Assembly: GCF_017742235.1 (NCBI RefSeq)
Contig: NZ_JAGHKQ010000007.1
Location: 62,001 to 126,000 of the forward strand
From: Bacillus sp. 165
Lineage (GTDB): Bacteria; Bacillota; Bacilli; Bacillales; Bacillaceae_G
Direction: 5' to 3'
Length of the DNA: 64,000 nucleotides
Shown here: positions 48,565 to 60,431 of the stretch, in pieces
Numbering within the stretch: the stretch's first letter is position 1
Layout: each line of letters starts with the position of its first letter
The notes under the pieces: generated by a model
Seen by the model: the letters and a program-made list of their open reading frames with translations, nothing else
What the model was told of the DNA's origin: nothing
The model's database searches: none
Made by a program: the position numbers and the translations under genes

Positions 48565-49849
48565 ATTTCAACTTAGACATTGCGATTTCTGCAGCTTGAA
48601 TGGTTCGTTCAATATCCTCGCTGCTGTGTGCAGTAGACAAGAACAATCCTTCAAACTGGGAAGGCGGCAAAAATACACCCTGCTCAATCATTTCTCGATA
48701 GTACGAAGCAAAATATTCTAGGTTTGAAGTTTTTGCTTGTTCATAGTTTGTTACTTTTTCATTCGTGAAGAAGAAACCGACCATAGAGCCAGCACGATTA
48801 ATGCAGTGCGGAATGCTATATTTATTAGCTGCCTCTTTTAACCCTTCCTCTAAACGCTCTGCTTTCTTTTCAAATTCTATATACGATTCAGGTGTTAGCT
48901 GTGTCAATGTTTCATAGCCTGCTGTCATAGCTAACGGATTTCCGGATAAAGTACCTGCTTGATAAATCGGACCGCTTGGAGCAATTTGTTCCATAATCTC
49001 TGCCTTACCACCGTATGCTCCTACAGGCAAGCCACCACCGATTACCTTTCCTAAACAAGTTAAATCAGGAGTTACACCATAGTAGCCTTGTCCACAATTG
49101 TATCCAACACGGAACCCGGTCATAACTTCATCAAAAATGAGAAGTGCACCATATTGTGTTGTGATAGCACGCAAACCTTCTAAAAACCCAGGGAGTGGAG
49201 GAACAACACCCATGTTTCCAGCCACGGGCTCAACGATAACTGCTGCAATATCTTCTCCATATTGCTTAAACGCTACTTGTAAACTTTCTAGATCATTGTA
49301 CGGAACGGTAATTGTATTTTGGGCTACTCCTTCTGGAACACCGGGACTATCCGGCAATCCAAGTGTAGCGACTCCTGATCCGGCTTTGATTAAAAGGGAA
49401 TCACCGTGACCGTGATAACACCCTTCAAACTTCACAATTTTATTACGGCCTGTATAACCGCGGGCTAAACGCAAAGCACTCATAGTCGCCTCTGTACCAG
49501 AACTTACCATACGAACAATTTCAATAGAGGGCACACGCTCAATTACAAGCTTAGCCAGTTCATTTTCAATTTCCGTCGGTGCACCGAAGCTCGTTCCTTT
49601 TTCAGCTACTTTTTTTATAGCTTCTACTACTTTATCATTCGTATGACCATGGATAAGCGGCCCCCAAGAGAGTACATAGTCGATATATTCATTGCCGTCA
49701 ATATCGTAAATTTTTGAACCTTTGCCGTATTCCATAAATAAAGGATTCATCCCAACAGATTTAAACGCACGAACCGGGCTGTTTACACCGCCAGGCATTA
49801 ATGTCTTGGCTTCTTCAAATGCCGCAATAGATTTTTCAAAGCTTTTCAT
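48563..49849 (-). CDS. hemL: glutamate-1-semialdehyde 2,1-aminomutase
   Basis: 428 residues. A PLP enzyme that makes 5-aminolevulinate from glutamate-1-semialdehyde. N-terminal [12 protein letters not shown], pyridoxal contact [19 protein letters not shown] and the PLP lysine in [11 protein letters not shown] (about 267). The ATG abuts the hemB stop. Last gene of hemAXCDBL. Confidence 0.97.
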   Translation of the reverse strand: MKSFEKSIAAFEEAKTLMPGGVNSPVRAFKSVGMNPLFMEYGKGSKIYDIDGNEYIDYVLSWGPLIHGHTNDKVVEAIKKVAEKGTSFGAPTEIENELAKLVIERVPSIEIVRMVSSGTEATMSALRLARGYTGRNKIVKFEGCYHGHGDSLLIKAGSGVATLGLPDSPGVPEGVAQNTITVPYNDLESLQVAFKQYGEDIAAVIVEPVAGNMGVVPPLPGFLEGLRAITTQYGALLIFDEVMTGFRVGYNCGQGYYGVTPDLTCLGKVIGGGLPVGAYGGKAEIMEQIAPSGPIYQAGTLSGNPLAMTAGYETLTQLTPESYIEFEKKAERLEEGLKEAANKYSIPHCINRAGSMVGFFFTNEKVTNYEQAKTSNLEYFASYYREMIEQGVFLPPSQFEGLFLSTAHSSEDIERTIQAAEIAMSKLK

Positions 49850-50839
49850 TTAACGATTGCTCCCTTCATCCAGCCATCTTGCTGCATCTTTAGCATGATA
49901 CGTAAGAATCAGGTCTGCTCCTGCACGTTTCATACTTAGCAGCTTTTCAAGCACAGTTTCTTTTTCATTAATCCATCCGTTCGCTGCCGCAGCTTTGACC
50001 ATAGCATATTCTCCGCTCACATTGTATGCAACGACCGGTACACTGAAGTTGTTTTTCACATCGCGTATAATATCCAAGTAGGAAAGCGCTGGCTTTACCA
50101 TCAAAAAGTCAGCTCCCTCCATAATATCAGACTCCGCTTCACGCATTGCTTCTAAACGATTAGCAGGATCCATTTGATACGTTTTGCGATCTCCGAATTT
50201 CGGCGAACTGTGTGCTGCATCACGAAACGGACCATAAAACGCTGACGCATATTTGACTGCATAAGACATAATTGGAATATGTTCGTATCCCGCTTCATCC
50301 AATCCATGGCGAATGGCCGCCACAAATCCATCCATCATATTAGAAGGAGCGATGATATCTGCACCTGCTTTCGCTTGGCTTACTGCCGTTTTGGCAAGCA
50401 GCGCTAAGGTTTCATCATTTAACACATTCCCTTCCTCAATAACACCACAATGACCATGACTTGTAAATTGACATAAGCATGTATCAGCAATAACAACCAG
50501 CTCAGGAAACTCCTCTTTTAATTGAGCAATTGCTCGCTGCACAATACCGTGGTCACAATAAGCAGAAGAGCCCTCTTCATCTTTGTCATGAGGTACGCCA
50601 AACACGATCACTGACTTGATCCCTAAGTCTACTGCCTCTTTTATATCAGTATTCAATAAATCTAATGAAAGCTGATACACACCTGGCATAGAAGCGATAG
50701 GATTACGTTTATTTTCTCCTTCTACCACAAAGAACGGGTAAATTAAATCTTCCTTATGTAGATGTGTTTCACGAACGAGCGCTCTCATATTAGCACTTTG
50801 TCGCAAGCGACGATGACGTTGGAATTGCAAATGTTGCAT
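49850..50839 (-). CDS. hemB: porphobilinogen synthase (5-aminolevulinate dehydratase)
   Basis: 329 residues. It condenses two 5-aminolevulinates. Zinc cysteines occur in [15 protein letters not shown]. The two Schiff-base lysines are in [15 protein letters not shown] and [22 protein letters not shown] site, 44 bases after hemD. Confidence 0.97.
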   Translation of the reverse strand: MQHLQFQRHRRLRQSANMRALVRETHLHKEDLIYPFFVVEGENKRNPIASMPGVYQLSLDLLNTDIKEAVDLGIKSVIVFGVPHDKDEEGSSAYCDHGIVQRAIAQLKEEFPELVVIADTCLCQFTSHGHCGVIEEGNVLNDETLALLAKTAVSQAKAGADIIAPSNMMDGFVAAIRHGLDEAGYEHIPIMSYAVKYASAFYGPFRDAAHSSPKFGDRKTYQMDPANRLEAMREAESDIMEGADFLMVKPALSYLDIIRDVKNNFSVPVVAYNVSGEYAMVKAAAANGWINEKETVLEKLLSMKRAGADLILTYHAKDAARWLDEGSNR

Positions 50840-50883
50840 AACTCTCCATCTCCAATACTGTTAATTTTTTACTATAATAACTG

Positions 50884-51672
50884 TTAGTATGAAGCTTCAC
50901 TTCTATAATATTCTGAAATACAAGAAAGCAGCCCGCCTATTGTATACTCTTCTGGAATCATATGAGGATATAACTCATACATTTGTGCTGCTTTTGCTGT
51001 TATAGGTCCAATACATGCAATTTTACAATGACTTGTCCATTTTTTCCAATCTGTACCCTCCACCATCTTCATAAAAGTATGTACAGTTGACGGACTAGTA
51101 AACGTAATTACATCCAAAATTCCTTGGGACAAAACAGAAAGAAGCTCTTCTTTAGCGGCTTCATTCTCCAGCGTCTCATATACTAAAACATCGTCTACTA
51201 TAATCCCTTGCTCACGAAGCGTTTGCGAGATGATGTCCCGTGCTAAATTCCCTTTAGGAAACAATACTCTTGTCCCAGACTTAAGTAATGGTTGGATTTC
51301 CTTCGCGAATGATTCTGCAACAAATTTTGAAGGAGTAAATATTGTCTCATAGCCATATTCTTGTATTGCTTGCTTTGTTTTTATCCCCACCGCAGCAATA
51401 TGAATTCCTTTCGGCAAGGTCATATCATATTCATGCAAACGCTTAAAGAAATGGTGCACTGCATTTTTACTCGTAAAAAAAACCCACTCATATGTAGTAA
51501 GCCTTTTCAAAACACATTCAATTTCATGATCATTTTTTGAAGGAACTATACAAAGGAGAGGGATTACAAAGGGAATCGCATTGTATTCCCGAATTGTTTC
51601 TCCCGTCTCCTTCCCTTGTTCCGCCGCTCTCATAATAAGAATGGCTTTATGTTGAAGAGGAGAATCAGTCAT
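50884..51672 (-). CDS. hemD: uroporphyrinogen-III synthase
   Basis: 262 residues, two alpha/beta domains. It closes and inverts ring D of hydroxymethylbilane. The family is poorly conserved; visible hallmarks are [11 protein letters not shown] and [13 protein letters not shown], the two equivalent segments of the halves. The ATG overlaps hemC by 8 bases, and position in the hem operon confirms the call. Confidence 0.92.
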   Translation of the reverse strand: MTDSPLQHKAILIMRAAEQGKETGETIREYNAIPFVIPLLCIVPSKNDHEIECVLKRLTTYEWVFFTSKNAVHHFFKRLHEYDMTLPKGIHIAAVGIKTKQAIQEYGYETIFTPSKFVAESFAKEIQPLLKSGTRVLFPKGNLARDIISQTLREQGIIVDDVLVYETLENEAAKEELLSVLSQGILDVITFTSPSTVHTFMKMVEGTDWKKWTSHCKIACIGPITAKAAQMYELYPHMIPEEYTIGGLLSCISEYYRSEASY

Positions 51673-52603
51673 TTAACCCCTGCTCCTCTTTTGCTTGTTC
51701 TACCAATTGTTTTGCCCCTCGCTTAATGAGCTTAGCTGCCGCTTCTTCTCCTACTGCCTTCGGATCTTGTCCTGTTACAATTTCCTTTAACAGAATAGAG
51801 CCGTCTTTCGAACCAACAAGAGCTGTCAAGGTGATTTCATCATTCTCGCCTAACGTTGCATACCCCGCAATCGGTACTTGGCAGCCACCTTCTAGCTGAT
51901 GAAGGAACACACGCTCCGCGGCTACAGTTTTCTCTGTTGCTTTGTCAGTAAACAGTTGCAATGCCTCCAACAGTTCCGTATCATCAATGCGGCACTCAAT
52001 TGCCAATGCGCCTTGTCCTACTGCTGGTACACAAGTTTCAGGCTCCACATAACTTGTAATGACGTCCTCTGCCCAGCCCATGCGCTTCAAGCCTGCTGCT
52101 GCTAAAACAATAGCATCGTATTCTCCATCTTTCAATTTCCCAAGGCGTGTATCAATATTGCCTCGAATCCACTTCATTTCAAAATCAGGACGCAGTGCCA
52201 GCAATTGGGAACTGCGGCGTAAGCTGCTTGTTCCAATGACTGCCCCCTCTGAAAGCTGCTCAAACGGTACTCCGTCCTTCGAAATAATAACATCCCGCGA
52301 ATCTACACGCTTTGGTATACAACCGATCGTCAACCCTTGCGGCAGTATCGCCGGCATATCTTTCATGCTGTGAACAGCCATATCAATTTCTTTATTGAGC
52401 ATAGCTTGTTCAATTTCTTTTACAAACAAACCTTTGCCTCCGACCTTTGAAAGAGTCACATCTAAAATAACGTCACCCTTTGTCACAATTTCCTTCACTT
52501 CAAATTCATAAGGAAGGCCTAACTGCTTTAATTGATCAATAACCCAGTTCGTTTGTGTTAGTGCTAATTTACTTTTTCTTGAACCTACAATAATTTTACG
52601 CAT
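51665..52603 (-). CDS. hemC: hydroxymethylbilane synthase (porphobilinogen deaminase)
   Basis: 312 residues. It polymerises four porphobilinogens. Opens with [17 protein letters not shown]. The dipyrromethane cofactor cysteine is in [11 protein letters not shown] (about 241), and the catalytic Asp region is [19 protein letters not shown] ribosome site, 13 bases after hemX. Confidence 0.97.
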   Translation of the reverse strand: MRKIIVGSRKSKLALTQTNWVIDQLKQLGLPYEFEVKEIVTKGDVILDVTLSKVGGKGLFVKEIEQAMLNKEIDMAVHSMKDMPAILPQGLTIGCIPKRVDSRDVIISKDGVPFEQLSEGAVIGTSSLRRSSQLLALRPDFEMKWIRGNIDTRLGKLKDGEYDAIVLAAAGLKRMGWAEDVITSYVEPETCVPAVGQGALAIECRIDDTELLEALQLFTDKATEKTVAAERVFLHQLEGGCQVPIAGYATLGENDEITLTALVGSKDGSILLKEIVTGQDPKAVGEEAAAKLIKRGAKQLVEQAKEEQGLND

Positions 52604-52616
52604 TTTTTTCTCTCCC

Positions 52617-53444
52617 TTAGAAATTCCAAAGATGAAATGAAGATAGATTGCCTAGTAAGAAAATATTAATCAACATAACAAGGAATGCCCCAACATTCCA
52701 ATAGGCTAAATTTCTTCCTTGCAGTCTCTCAGATATTCGTATATACAAGCCTGTTCCATACACAAATAAGACGACAAATGACCCTATTACTTTCGGGTCA
52801 TACCAATGAAAACTATCAAGCTTGGCATAAGCCCATATACTTCCAAGCAAAATAGCAAGCATAAAAAAAGGAACAGCGAAAACATTTGTGAAGTAGGACA
52901 TCGTATCTAGCTTCATCAAATCTCCCAATCTTCGCAGCCTTGTATTCCATTTCTTTTGCTTTAATAATCGATATTGCAATAAATACATAATCGAAAAAAT
53001 AAACGATACCGTAAACGCTGCATACGAGATAACTGCCATACCGACATGGACATACAGAAGCTCAGACACTAAACGATTAGCCAATACTGGTGGAGTTCGT
53101 CCAAATGGAGTAAACGTAGAAAATGCGCTTACACCGAATGCCACAACATTTAAAAAAAATACTAGAAAATCAACTCGTAAAGCCCGATTAATGATAAGTG
53201 AAAGCGTAATCAAGAGCCAGACATAAAAATAAACTCCTGACAACATTGTTAAAATAGGATTTGCATGTGTTTCCGTGTAACGGACGGATATAAAAATGGT
53301 TTGAAGAACCCAAACAATGGAAAGCAACCAAAAAGCAATCCGATTCGCCCTTTGGTTACTTTGTAAAAAATCTATGAAGTATAAGCTGATACTGAATGCA
53401 TACAAAATAATGGCTATGTGATAAATAAAACTGTTTTGAAGCAT
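52617..53444 (-). CDS. hemX: HemX membrane protein (cytochrome c assembly-type fold)
   Basis: 275 residues, eight membrane segments. Related to the CcsA/ResC heme-handling family, with [17 protein letters not shown] and a [17 protein letters not shown] segment similar to the tryptophan-rich heme region. In B. subtilis HemX lowers the level of HemA protein. Lies between hemA (15 bases) and hemC. Confidence 0.93.
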   Translation of the reverse strand: MLQNSFIYHIAIILYAFSISLYFIDFLQSNQRANRIAFWLLSIVWVLQTIFISVRYTETHANPILTMLSGVYFYVWLLITLSLIINRALRVDFLVFFLNVVAFGVSAFSTFTPFGRTPPVLANRLVSELLYVHVGMAVISYAAFTVSFIFSIMYLLQYRLLKQKKWNTRLRRLGDLMKLDTMSYFTNVFAVPFFMLAILLGSIWAYAKLDSFHWYDPKVIGSFVVLFVYGTGLYIRISERLQGRNLAYWNVGAFLVMLINIFLLGNLSSFHLWNF

Positions 53445-53459
53445 TTTGTTCCTCTTTAG

Positions 53460-54803
53460 CTACGCATGTCGAGCAGAAGCAAGAAAGCGTTGCTCATGTT
53501 CTTTAAGTTCGCTTGCTCTATCCGTTGTTTTTGGAACAGAAGGCTCAATGTTAAAGATTTTCATGAACAATTGCAGCTGTTCAGATGCATTCGGCTCAGC
53601 TGCTAACTCTTTTGCTACTAAAATTGGATCTTTCAATAGCTGATTAATAATGCTTTTTGTATGCTTACTGATGACTTTCCGTTCACGATCTGTTAAGTTA
53701 GGCATTTTACGTTCAATGCTCTGCATAGTTTCACTTTGAATAGCCAGCGCTTTTTCTCGCAAAGAAGAAATCACAGGAACCACACCTAATGTATTCATCC
53801 ATGCTTTAAAAATAACCATTTCCTCTTCAATCATAATTTCGATTTTTTCTGCTTCTTGCATTCGCTCTGCTAAATTAGCTTCTACAATACCTTGTAAATC
53901 GTCTATATCATAAAGAAAAATACTTTCCAGCTCACTGATTTTCGGATCTAAATCACGAGGAACTGCAATATCAACTAAGAACATCGGACGCCCGCGGCGC
54001 ATTTTTTCTACCTTTGCCATCATGTCTTTAGTAATAACATAATCTACCGCACCTGTAGAGCTAATTAAAATATCCGCATCAAGCAGCGCACACTGCAATT
54101 CGTCCATCTGCTTTGCTTGTCCCGCATATTTTTGTGCCATCATTTCTGCTTTCTCAAAGGTTCTATTAATAACTGTTACCTTGCCGACACCGCTTCCATG
54201 AAGATTTTGCAATGCCAGTTCTCCCATTTTTCCTGCGCCCAAAATAAGTACATGACAATTGTTTAGCTGACCGAATATTTTTTTTGCCAGCTCTACTGCA
54301 GCATAGCTTACAGATACCGCATTTCCTCCAATTGTCGTTTCAGAATGAGCTTTTTTTGCTGTCGTCACTGCTTGTTTAAAAAGCTCATTAAAAATCGTTC
54401 CAATCGTCTTCACTTGCTGTGCTTGCATGAAGCTGGAACGAATTTGCCCTAATATTTGCGTTTCTCCTATAATCATAGAATCTAATCCGCATGTCACTCG
54501 AAATAAATGATCAATCGCACCATCATTTTCATAAATCGATAAGTATGGAGAAATTTGTTCAACATCTATATTAAACCAATCTGAAAGAAACTTTTTTATA
54601 TAATAGCGTCCTGTATGCAATTGGTCTACAACCGCATAGATTTCTGTTCTGTTACATGTAGAAACAATAATATTCTCTAAGATGCTCTTTTGCTGCTTCA
54701 ACTGCAGCATTGCCCGTTCTAACTCTGTTGCCGCAAACGTTAATTTTTCACGTATTTCAACAGGGGCTGTTCGATAATTCACACCAACAACAACAATATG
54801 CAC
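53460..54803 (-). CDS. hemA: glutamyl-tRNA reductase
   Basis: 447 residues. First committed step of heme synthesis: reduces glutamyl-tRNA to glutamate-1-semialdehyde. The catalytic cysteine is in [11 protein letters not shown] (about residue 50), the NADPH-binding site is [14 protein letters not shown], and the C-terminal dimerisation helices are present. The start is GTG (54803) with GGGGGGCA upstream. Head of hemAXCDBL. Confidence 0.97.
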   Translation of the reverse strand: MHIVVVGVNYRTAPVEIREKLTFAATELERAMLQLKQQKSILENIIVSTCNRTEIYAVVDQLHTGRYYIKKFLSDWFNIDVEQISPYLSIYENDGAIDHLFRVTCGLDSMIIGETQILGQIRSSFMQAQQVKTIGTIFNELFKQAVTTAKKAHSETTIGGNAVSVSYAAVELAKKIFGQLNNCHVLILGAGKMGELALQNLHGSGVGKVTVINRTFEKAEMMAQKYAGQAKQMDELQCALLDADILISSTGAVDYVITKDMMAKVEKMRRGRPMFLVDIAVPRDLDPKISELESIFLYDIDDLQGIVEANLAERMQEAEKIEIMIEEEMVIFKAWMNTLGVVPVISSLREKALAIQSETMQSIERKMPNLTDRERKVISKHTKSIINQLLKDPILVAKELAAEPNASEQLQLFMKIFNIEPSVPKTTDRASELKEHEQRFLASARHA

Positions 54804-54849
54804 TCTACGTGCCCCCCTTCATCAATCAATCCCTATCCTACCCATTATC

Positions 54850-54878
54850 ATAATACAAACTTTCAGTCTTAAATCTAA
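54850..54878 (-). promoter_or_regulatory. possible promoter of hemA operon
   Basis: TTAGAT (54878-54873), 17-base spacer, TATTAT (54855-54850). The -35 is weak; a perfect palindrome lies one base upstream of it. Confidence 0.4.
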
Positions 54879-54879
54879 C

Positions 54880-54897
54880 AAATATGTGAACATATTT
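54880..54897. promoter_or_regulatory. 18-bp palindrome upstream of hemA, possible operator
   Basis: AAATATGT-GA-ACATATTT, arms exact. It lies in the divergent region between hemA and the ysxD-position gene, next to the proposed hemA -35. It matches none of the Fur, PerR or Rex consensus sites I know. Confidence 0.4.
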
Positions 54898-55036
54898 AAA
54901 TAATTGTGCTATATTAACTGTATCATAATTTGTCTATGAATAAAATTTTTTTGGAATACAATACACTCTATTATGTACGTTATCAAAAAAACACCCGTGA
55001 ATCAAGCAATGGAAAAATTTTAAGAGGTTGACACAA

Positions 55037-55519
55037 ATGAAAAAACAGCAAATATTCTTAGGAACGATTTTACTTGGATTCGGTCTTATTTTCATATTGC
55101 AAAGCTGGAACATCCTTCTCTTTCGCACGATGTACGATTGGCCTACTGCCGCATGCATTATCGGAATTGCGTTTTTACTGCAAGCTTACGCAACGCGAGA
55201 GTATGCATATCTTCTTCCTGGAGGCTTACTGTTTTGTATTGGTGTTCATTTCCACATCATTGCCTATTTTCCTTCTTGGCCTTCCCATTGGTCCATAATT
55301 CTTTTCATCACCGGTGTTGTGCTGCTTATATATAACCATAAAACAAACATGGAACGCTTTACAGCTAGCTTACTCATTCTTCTTTCATTAGTATTTATCT
55401 TTCAGAAGAAAATTATGAATTCTATTTCTTCTTTTGGAGAAGATTTTGCAGCGTTCAGTACATATTGGCCCTTTCTTTTGGCTATTATTGGAACCTACCT
55501 TATTATTCGAAAAAAATAA
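55037..55519 (+). CDS. four- to six-segment membrane protein at the ysxD position
   Basis: 160 residues, almost entirely hydrophobic segments joined by short loops, with a basic KNNHKTNMER-type turn in the middle (here YNHKTNMERF) and a charged RKK end. The opening GTILLGFGLIFILQSWNI resembles LiaF-type/DUF5668 membrane domains. It occupies the place of ysxD, between hemA and ysxC. ATG 55037 is preceded by AGAGG. Function unknown. A TGAATA about 95 bases upstream hints at forespore control but is not convincing. Confidence 0.7.
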   Translation: MKKQQIFLGTILLGFGLIFILQSWNILLFRTMYDWPTAACIIGIAFLLQAYATREYAYLLPGGLLFCIGVHFHIIAYFPSWPSHWSIILFITGVVLLIYNHKTNMERFTASLLILLSLVFIFQKKIMNSISSFGEDFAAFSTYWPFLLAIIGTYLIIRKK

Positions 55520-55550
55520 CCGCGAGACCATTTGGTCGTGCGGTTATTTT
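55514..55550. terminator. bidirectional terminator between the ysxD-position gene and ysxC
   Basis: A 16-bp stem with a 2-base internal mismatch (AATAACCGC..GACCA paired with TGGTC..GCGGTTATT), flanked by A-run on one side and TTTTTT on the other. Serves both convergent genes. Confidence 0.85.
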
Positions 55551-55553
55551 TTA

Positions 55554-56141
55554 TTATTGATTAATATAATGCCAAATAGCTTTCCACGCTTCCTCTTTTC
55601 CCATCCCAGTTTCTGATGAAAATAAGACAAGTGTATCTTCTTTTTCGATATCGAGGGTTTCTTTGACAACTTTCAAGTGCTTTTGCCATTTTCCCTTCGG
55701 AATCTTATCAGCTTTCGTTGCAACGATAATGACTGGAACGTCATAATGCTTTAAAAATTCATACATCATAACATCATCATTTGTTGGAGGATGCCGCAAG
55801 TCAACAAGTAGAACCGCCGCTTTTAGCTGCTCTCTCGATGTGAAATATGTTTCTATCATCTTCCCCCATGCTTCTCTTTCCTTTTTAGATACTTTTGCAT
55901 ATCCGTAACCAGGAACATCCACAAAATGCATTTCATCATTGATAACATAAAAGTTCAGTGTTTGTGTTTTACCTGGCTTAGAAGATATACGTGCTAAGCT
56001 TTTTCGATGTAACATTTTATTGATAAAAGAAGATTTCCCCACATTGGAGCGGCCAGCTAATGCTATTTCAGGCAAGCCGCCTTCAGGATATTGTGCTGGT
56101 TTCACAGCACTGATTACAATTTCTGCTTTTGTTACATTCAT
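55554..56141 (-). CDS. ysxC: ribosome biogenesis GTPase YsxC (EngB)
   Basis: 195 residues. An essential GTPase for 50S assembly. G1 [14 protein letters not shown]3 DVPGYGYAK and G4 [10 protein letters not shown] are complete. The ATG overlaps the lon stop as ATGA, so lon and ysxC are translationally coupled. Confidence 0.96.
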   Translation of the reverse strand: MNVTKAEIVISAVKPAQYPEGGLPEIALAGRSNVGKSSFINKMLHRKSLARISSKPGKTQTLNFYVINDEMHFVDVPGYGYAKVSKKEREAWGKMIETYFTSREQLKAAVLLVDLRHPPTNDDVMMYEFLKHYDVPVIIVATKADKIPKGKWQKHLKVVKETLDIEKEDTLVLFSSETGMGKEEAWKAIWHYINQ

Positions 56142-58459
56142 TTCCTCACTCCTACTAGCGCATGTTCCAATACCTCATCCAAATGGGATACCGGAATAAA
56201 GGTGAGCTGTTCTCGTACACTTTCTGGAATATCATCTAAATCCTTAATATTCTCAAACGGTATAATTACTTTCTTTAACCCAGCTCGATGTGCGCTTAAT
56301 GACTTTTCTTTCAATCCGCCAATTGGAAGTACTCGACCTCGCAGCGTAATTTCCCCGGTCATACCTACCTCTTTGCTTACTGGTCTGCCTGTTAGCGCTG
56401 ATATAAGTGCTGTTGCCATTGTAATACCTGCTGACGGACCATCCTTCGGCACTGCTCCTTCCGGCACATGAATATGAATATCGTTCGTTTCATAAAAGTT
56501 CGGGTCAATATCCAATTCTTCTGCTCGAGAGCGAATGTAGCTAAAAGCAGCTTGCGCAGATTCTTTCATGACATCGCCAAGTTTTCCGGTTAAAATTAAT
56601 TTTCCTTTTCCTGGATAAAGAGATACTTCAATAGAAAGCGTATCTCCGCCAACTGTTGTATATGCTAAGCCTGTAGCCACTCCGACTTGATCTTGAAGCT
56701 CTGCTTGTCCATAGCGAAATTGTTTCTTCCCTAAAAATTCCTCTATATTCTTTTCAGTCACAACAATCCGTTTTCGGTCTTCTGCCACAAGAATACGTGC
56801 TGCTTTACGGCAAATAGTGGCCAACTGACGCTCCAGTGTACGAACACCTGCTTCACGAGTATAATAGCGAATCACTTGCAGTAGTGCTTCGTCACGTATT
56901 TGCAGCTTTCCTTTCCGAAGACCATGCTCCTCAAGCTGCTTCGGAAACAAATGATCTCGTGCAATATTTACCTTTTCTACTTCTGTATACCCTGCAATCG
57001 AAATGATTTCCATACGGTCCAAAAGAGGAGCAGGAATCGTAGATAGGTTGTTTGCCGTTGCGATAAACATTACATTAGATAGATTATACGGTTCCTCAAT
57101 ATAATGATCACTGAAGTTATGATTTTGTTCTGGATCTAACACCTCTAGCATTGCAGCAGACGGGTCTCCTCGAAAATCACTAGACATTTTATCGATTTCA
57201 TCCAATAAAAAGACAGGATTAATTGTTTTTGCTTTTTTCATTCCTTGAATGATTCTTCCCGGCATAGCCCCAACATAAGTTCTGCGGTGACCACGAATTT
57301 CCGATTCATCACGTACACCGCCAAGCGAGATACGAACAAAATTACGGTTCAATGATTTCGCAATAGAGCGGGCCAGCGATGTTTTTCCAACCCCGGGCGG
57401 TCCTGCCAAACAAAGAATCGGACCTTTTAAAGAGTTTGTCAGCTTTTGAACAGCTAAATATTCCAGTACACGTTCCTTTACTTTTTCCAGCCCGAAATGG
57501 TCTTCATGTAAAATTTTTTCTGCCCGGCGAATATCCAATCGGTCTTCTGTAACTTCTGTCCATGGAAGAGAAAGGAGCCAGTCAATATAGTTTCGAATTA
57601 CTCCGCTTTCCGCAGAGCTGGCTGGCAGCTTTTCATAACGACCAAGCTCTCTGATAGCTGCGGCTTTCGTTTCCTCCGGCATTCCTGCATTTTCTATTTT
57701 CCCGCGAAGTTCTTCTACTTCACCAGCTTTTCCTTCCTGCTCACCAAGTTCTTTTTGAATCGCCTTCATTTGCTCTCGCAAAAAATATTCCTTTTGTGTT
57801 CGTTCCATGGAACGCTTCACACGCTGACCAATTTTTTTCTCTAAATTTAATAATTCTTTTTCATCTTGAATTAACTCAATAATAGCATTCAATCGGTCCT
57901 TCACATCAATAACACTTAAAATATCCTGCTTATCCTTCATTTTTAACGGTAAGTGTGAAGCAATCAAATCGGCAAGGCGACCTGGCTCTTCTACATCCAC
58001 TACGGTTGCTAATGTTTCACCGGATACTTTTTTGGACAACTTCGTATATTGTTCAAAATGTTCCACCAATGAACGCATCAATGCCTTTTCTTCTAAATCC
58101 GCTTCTTCTCGTTCTTTTAGAATACGAATTTCCGCACTTACTACATCCTCTTCTTCCATAAAACGAAGCATTTCTGCTCTATGTAATCCTTCTACAAGCA
58201 CCCGAATCGTGCCATTTGGCAGCTTTAACATTTGCTTTATATTCGCTAATGTTCCGATTTCGTATAAATCATCCTGTACAGGCTGATCCAAGTTCACATC
58301 TTTTTGTGTAACAAGAAAAATCAGATTGTCGTCCACCATAGCGTTTTCTAGTGCTTTAATGGATTTTTCACGTCCTACATCAAGATGCAGAACCATCGTT
58401 GGATACACTAAAATACCTCTTAATGGCAGGAGGGGAACGATTCGTTCGTTCTTGTCCAT
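56138..58459 (-). CDS. lon: ATP-dependent protease Lon (LonA)
   Basis: 773 residues. N-terminal substrate domain (about 1-310), AAA+ module with [15 protein letters not shown] and FLLDEIDKM, and the proteolytic domain whose catalytic serine is in [13 protein letters not shown] (about 678) with its lysine partner further on. ATG 58459 ([15 protein letters not shown]) has TTGGAGGTG; the 20 codons upstream lack a site. lonB lies 184 bases upstream with its own terminator between. Confidence 0.97.
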   Translation of the reverse strand: MDKNERIVPLLPLRGILVYPTMVLHLDVGREKSIKALENAMVDDNLIFLVTQKDVNLDQPVQDDLYEIGTLANIKQMLKLPNGTIRVLVEGLHRAEMLRFMEEEDVVSAEIRILKEREEADLEEKALMRSLVEHFEQYTKLSKKVSGETLATVVDVEEPGRLADLIASHLPLKMKDKQDILSVIDVKDRLNAIIELIQDEKELLNLEKKIGQRVKRSMERTQKEYFLREQMKAIQKELGEQEGKAGEVEELRGKIENAGMPEETKAAAIRELGRYEKLPASSAESGVIRNYIDWLLSLPWTEVTEDRLDIRRAEKILHEDHFGLEKVKERVLEYLAVQKLTNSLKGPILCLAGPPGVGKTSLARSIAKSLNRNFVRISLGGVRDESEIRGHRRTYVGAMPGRIIQGMKKAKTINPVFLLDEIDKMSSDFRGDPSAAMLEVLDPEQNHNFSDHYIEEPYNLSNVMFIATANNLSTIPAPLLDRMEIISIAGYTEVEKVNIARDHLFPKQLEEHGLRKGKLQIRDEALLQVIRYYTREAGVRTLERQLATICRKAARILVAEDRKRIVVTEKNIEEFLGKKQFRYGQAELQDQVGVATGLAYTTVGGDTLSIEVSLYPGKGKLILTGKLGDVMKESAQAAFSYIRSRAEELDIDPNFYETNDIHIHVPEGAVPKDGPSAGITMATALISALTGRPVSKEVGMTGEITLRGRVLPIGGLKEKSLSAHRAGLKKVIIPFENIKDLDDIPESVREQLTFIPVSHLDEVLEHALVGVRK

Positions 58460-58596
58460 CTGTAAAACACCTCCAATTGTAAATTCCCTATTAAAATATT
58501 GTATATTACAACTAAACATTTATGCAATTATGGAGGGTTTCCTCAGCAAGCATTTCCGTTAATTTATTTCATGGAAAATGGAAATACAGGATAAAC

Positions 58597-58636
58597 AAAA
58601 TGGACTTCGTTTGAATAAAAAAACTCAAACGAAGTC
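58597..58636 (-). terminator. intrinsic terminator after lonB
   Basis: A 12-bp perfect stem (58625-58636 with 58603-58614) and 10-base loop, then CATTTTGTTT on the minus strand. Confidence 0.72.
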
Positions 58637-58643
58637 AACTTAC

Positions 58644-60323
58644 TTAAACAGACTGAGCATCCTCGTCTTCCAAATGCAATGTTGGTGATATATCCCCTGC
58701 TTCAAAACCTGGAAATTCTTGCACAAACACATTTGCAAATACTTCATGTAAATAAGTGACGGGAATAATAGTAATGCCTTTAATAGAGCGAAGAATAGGC
58801 TGCATGTTTTCTGCCGGAATTAGTACTGTTGTAGCACCTGCAAGCTTAGCCGCCTTCACCTTAGCATACACTCCCCCGACCGGCTTTACCAATCCATGTA
58901 TACTTACTTCTCCAGTCATGGCTATGTCATGTTTTACTTGCTTACCATGTACTGCGGAATAAATACCAGTTGCAATAGCAACACCTGCTGACGGTCCATC
59001 AACTGGTATACCGCCAGGGAAATTAATGTGAATATCAAATCCGTCAGGAAACAGATTAAGTGCTCTTAGCACAGTAACAACATTATCAACAGATCCTTTC
59101 GCCATACTTTTTCGACGAATGGATTTAGATTGTGTTCCTATGTTTTCCTCTTCGACAATGCCTGTGATAGTGATTGTACCCTTTCCTTCTACAGGAATGG
59201 CCGCTACCTCAATTTCCAATAAAGCACCTGCGTTCGGACCGTAGACTGCGAGACCGTTAATCACACCAATTTTCGGCTGCTGATGTATACGCTTCTCGTA
59301 TTTCGGGGTAAGCTGACTAGAATGAATCACCCATTCAATATCTTCTTCTCGAATAGATATACGATTTTCATTTATCGTCATACCTGCTGCAATTTGCACG
59401 AGGTTAATCGCTTCTCTCCCGTTCCTTGCATATTGCCCAATCATGGCCACACCTTTCTCACTGATCTTTAAATTCACTTTTTGTGCTGCATTTTTTACTA
59501 CTGCTTCAATTTCCTCTGTATTCAGTTCACAGAAAAATATTTCTAAGCAGCGCGATCGAATGGCAGCTGGAATTTCTTCTGGTGAACGCGTAGTAGCACC
59601 GACAAGACGAAAATCTGCCGGTAAACCATTTTGAAAAATATCATGAATGTATGTAGGAATAAGTGTATTTTCTTCACTATAGTAGGCACTTTCTAAAAAT
59701 ACTTTTCGATCTTCCAAAACTTTCAGCATTTTATTCATCTGAATTGGGTGTAATTCACCAATTTCATCAATGAATAAAATCCCTCCGTGAGCATCTGTCA
59801 CTGCTCCTTTTTTCGGTTGTGGAATTCCCGCTTGCCCCATTGCGCCGGCACCTTGATATATTGGATCATGCACTGAACCGATAAGAGGATCTGCAATGCC
59901 GCGCTCATCGAATCTTGCAGTTGTTGCATCTAGCTCAATAAAAACAGAAGAAGTACGAAATGGTGATTTCCCGTTCTTTTTCGCTTCTTCCAAAACCAGT
60001 CGTGCTGCAGCTGTTTTTCCTACCCCTGGCGGACCATAAATAATAACATGCTGTGGATTCGGTCCGCACAATGCTGCTTGTAATGATTTTATACCTTCCT
60101 CTTGACCTATAATATCTGCAAAACTGGAAGGGCGAACACGTTCTGCTAACGGCTCTGTTAAGGAAATAGCTCTCATTTTACGAAGTTGTTCCATTTCTTT
60201 TCGCGATTCTTTATCGATAGAAACCTTTTGTGTACGCTGGGTTCGCAACAAATGCCAAAAATATAATCCTACTATAACCCCAAATACTAACTGAACTAAG
60301 AGAATGATGTTAGTCCAACTCAT
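58644..60323 (-). CDS. lonB: Lon-like protease LonB
   Basis: 559 residues. A membrane-anchored Lon relative: N-terminal membrane segment (about 5-23), AAA+ domain with [19 protein letters not shown] (residues about 95-113) and FIDEIGELH, and a protease domain with catalytic serine in PVDGPSAGVAIAT. It lacks the long N-domain of LonA. In B. subtilis it is made in the forespore under sigma-F. GGGAGG ribosome site; a good sigma-F-type promoter lies upstream. Confidence 0.94.
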   Translation of the reverse strand: MSWTNIILLVQLVFGVIVGLYFWHLLRTQRTQKVSIDKESRKEMEQLRKMRAISLTEPLAERVRPSSFADIIGQEEGIKSLQAALCGPNPQHVIIYGPPGVGKTAAARLVLEEAKKNGKSPFRTSSVFIELDATTARFDERGIADPLIGSVHDPIYQGAGAMGQAGIPQPKKGAVTDAHGGILFIDEIGELHPIQMNKMLKVLEDRKVFLESAYYSEENTLIPTYIHDIFQNGLPADFRLVGATTRSPEEIPAAIRSRCLEIFFCELNTEEIEAVVKNAAQKVNLKISEKGVAMIGQYARNGREAINLVQIAAGMTINENRISIREEDIEWVIHSSQLTPKYEKRIHQQPKIGVINGLAVYGPNAGALLEIEVAAIPVEGKGTITITGIVEEENIGTQSKSIRRKSMAKGSVDNVVTVLRALNLFPDGFDIHINFPGGIPVDGPSAGVAIATGIYSAVHGKQVKHDIAMTGEVSIHGLVKPVGGVYAKVKAAKLAGATTVLIPAENMQPILRSIKGITIIPVTYLHEVFANVFVQEFPGFEAGDISPTLHLEDEDAQSV

Positions 60324-60361
60324 TGTCTAACCTCCCAAACACTTCGATGCTATATTAATTG

Positions 60362-60391
60362 TAGTATCTCCTAGGAGGAAAGGTACTAAAC
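60362..60391 (-). promoter_or_regulatory. probable sigma-F promoter of lonB
   Basis: GTTTA (60391-60387), 15-base spacer, GGAGATACTA (60371-60362). The -10 is a full match to the sigma-F pattern GGnnAnAMTR; the -35 differs from GYATA by one base. The predicted start is about 32 bases before the lonB ATG. Confidence 0.6.
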
Positions 60392-60431
60392 AAGAATAGA
60401 GAAATTTATCATTTCTCTATTCTTGTTTAGT
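60385..60431. repeat. perfect 21-bp inverted repeat upstream of lonB
   Basis: Arms 60385-60405 and 60411-60431, 5-base loop. No long U-run follows on either strand. Its lonB-proximal arm contains the proposed sigma-F -35. Confidence 0.85.
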
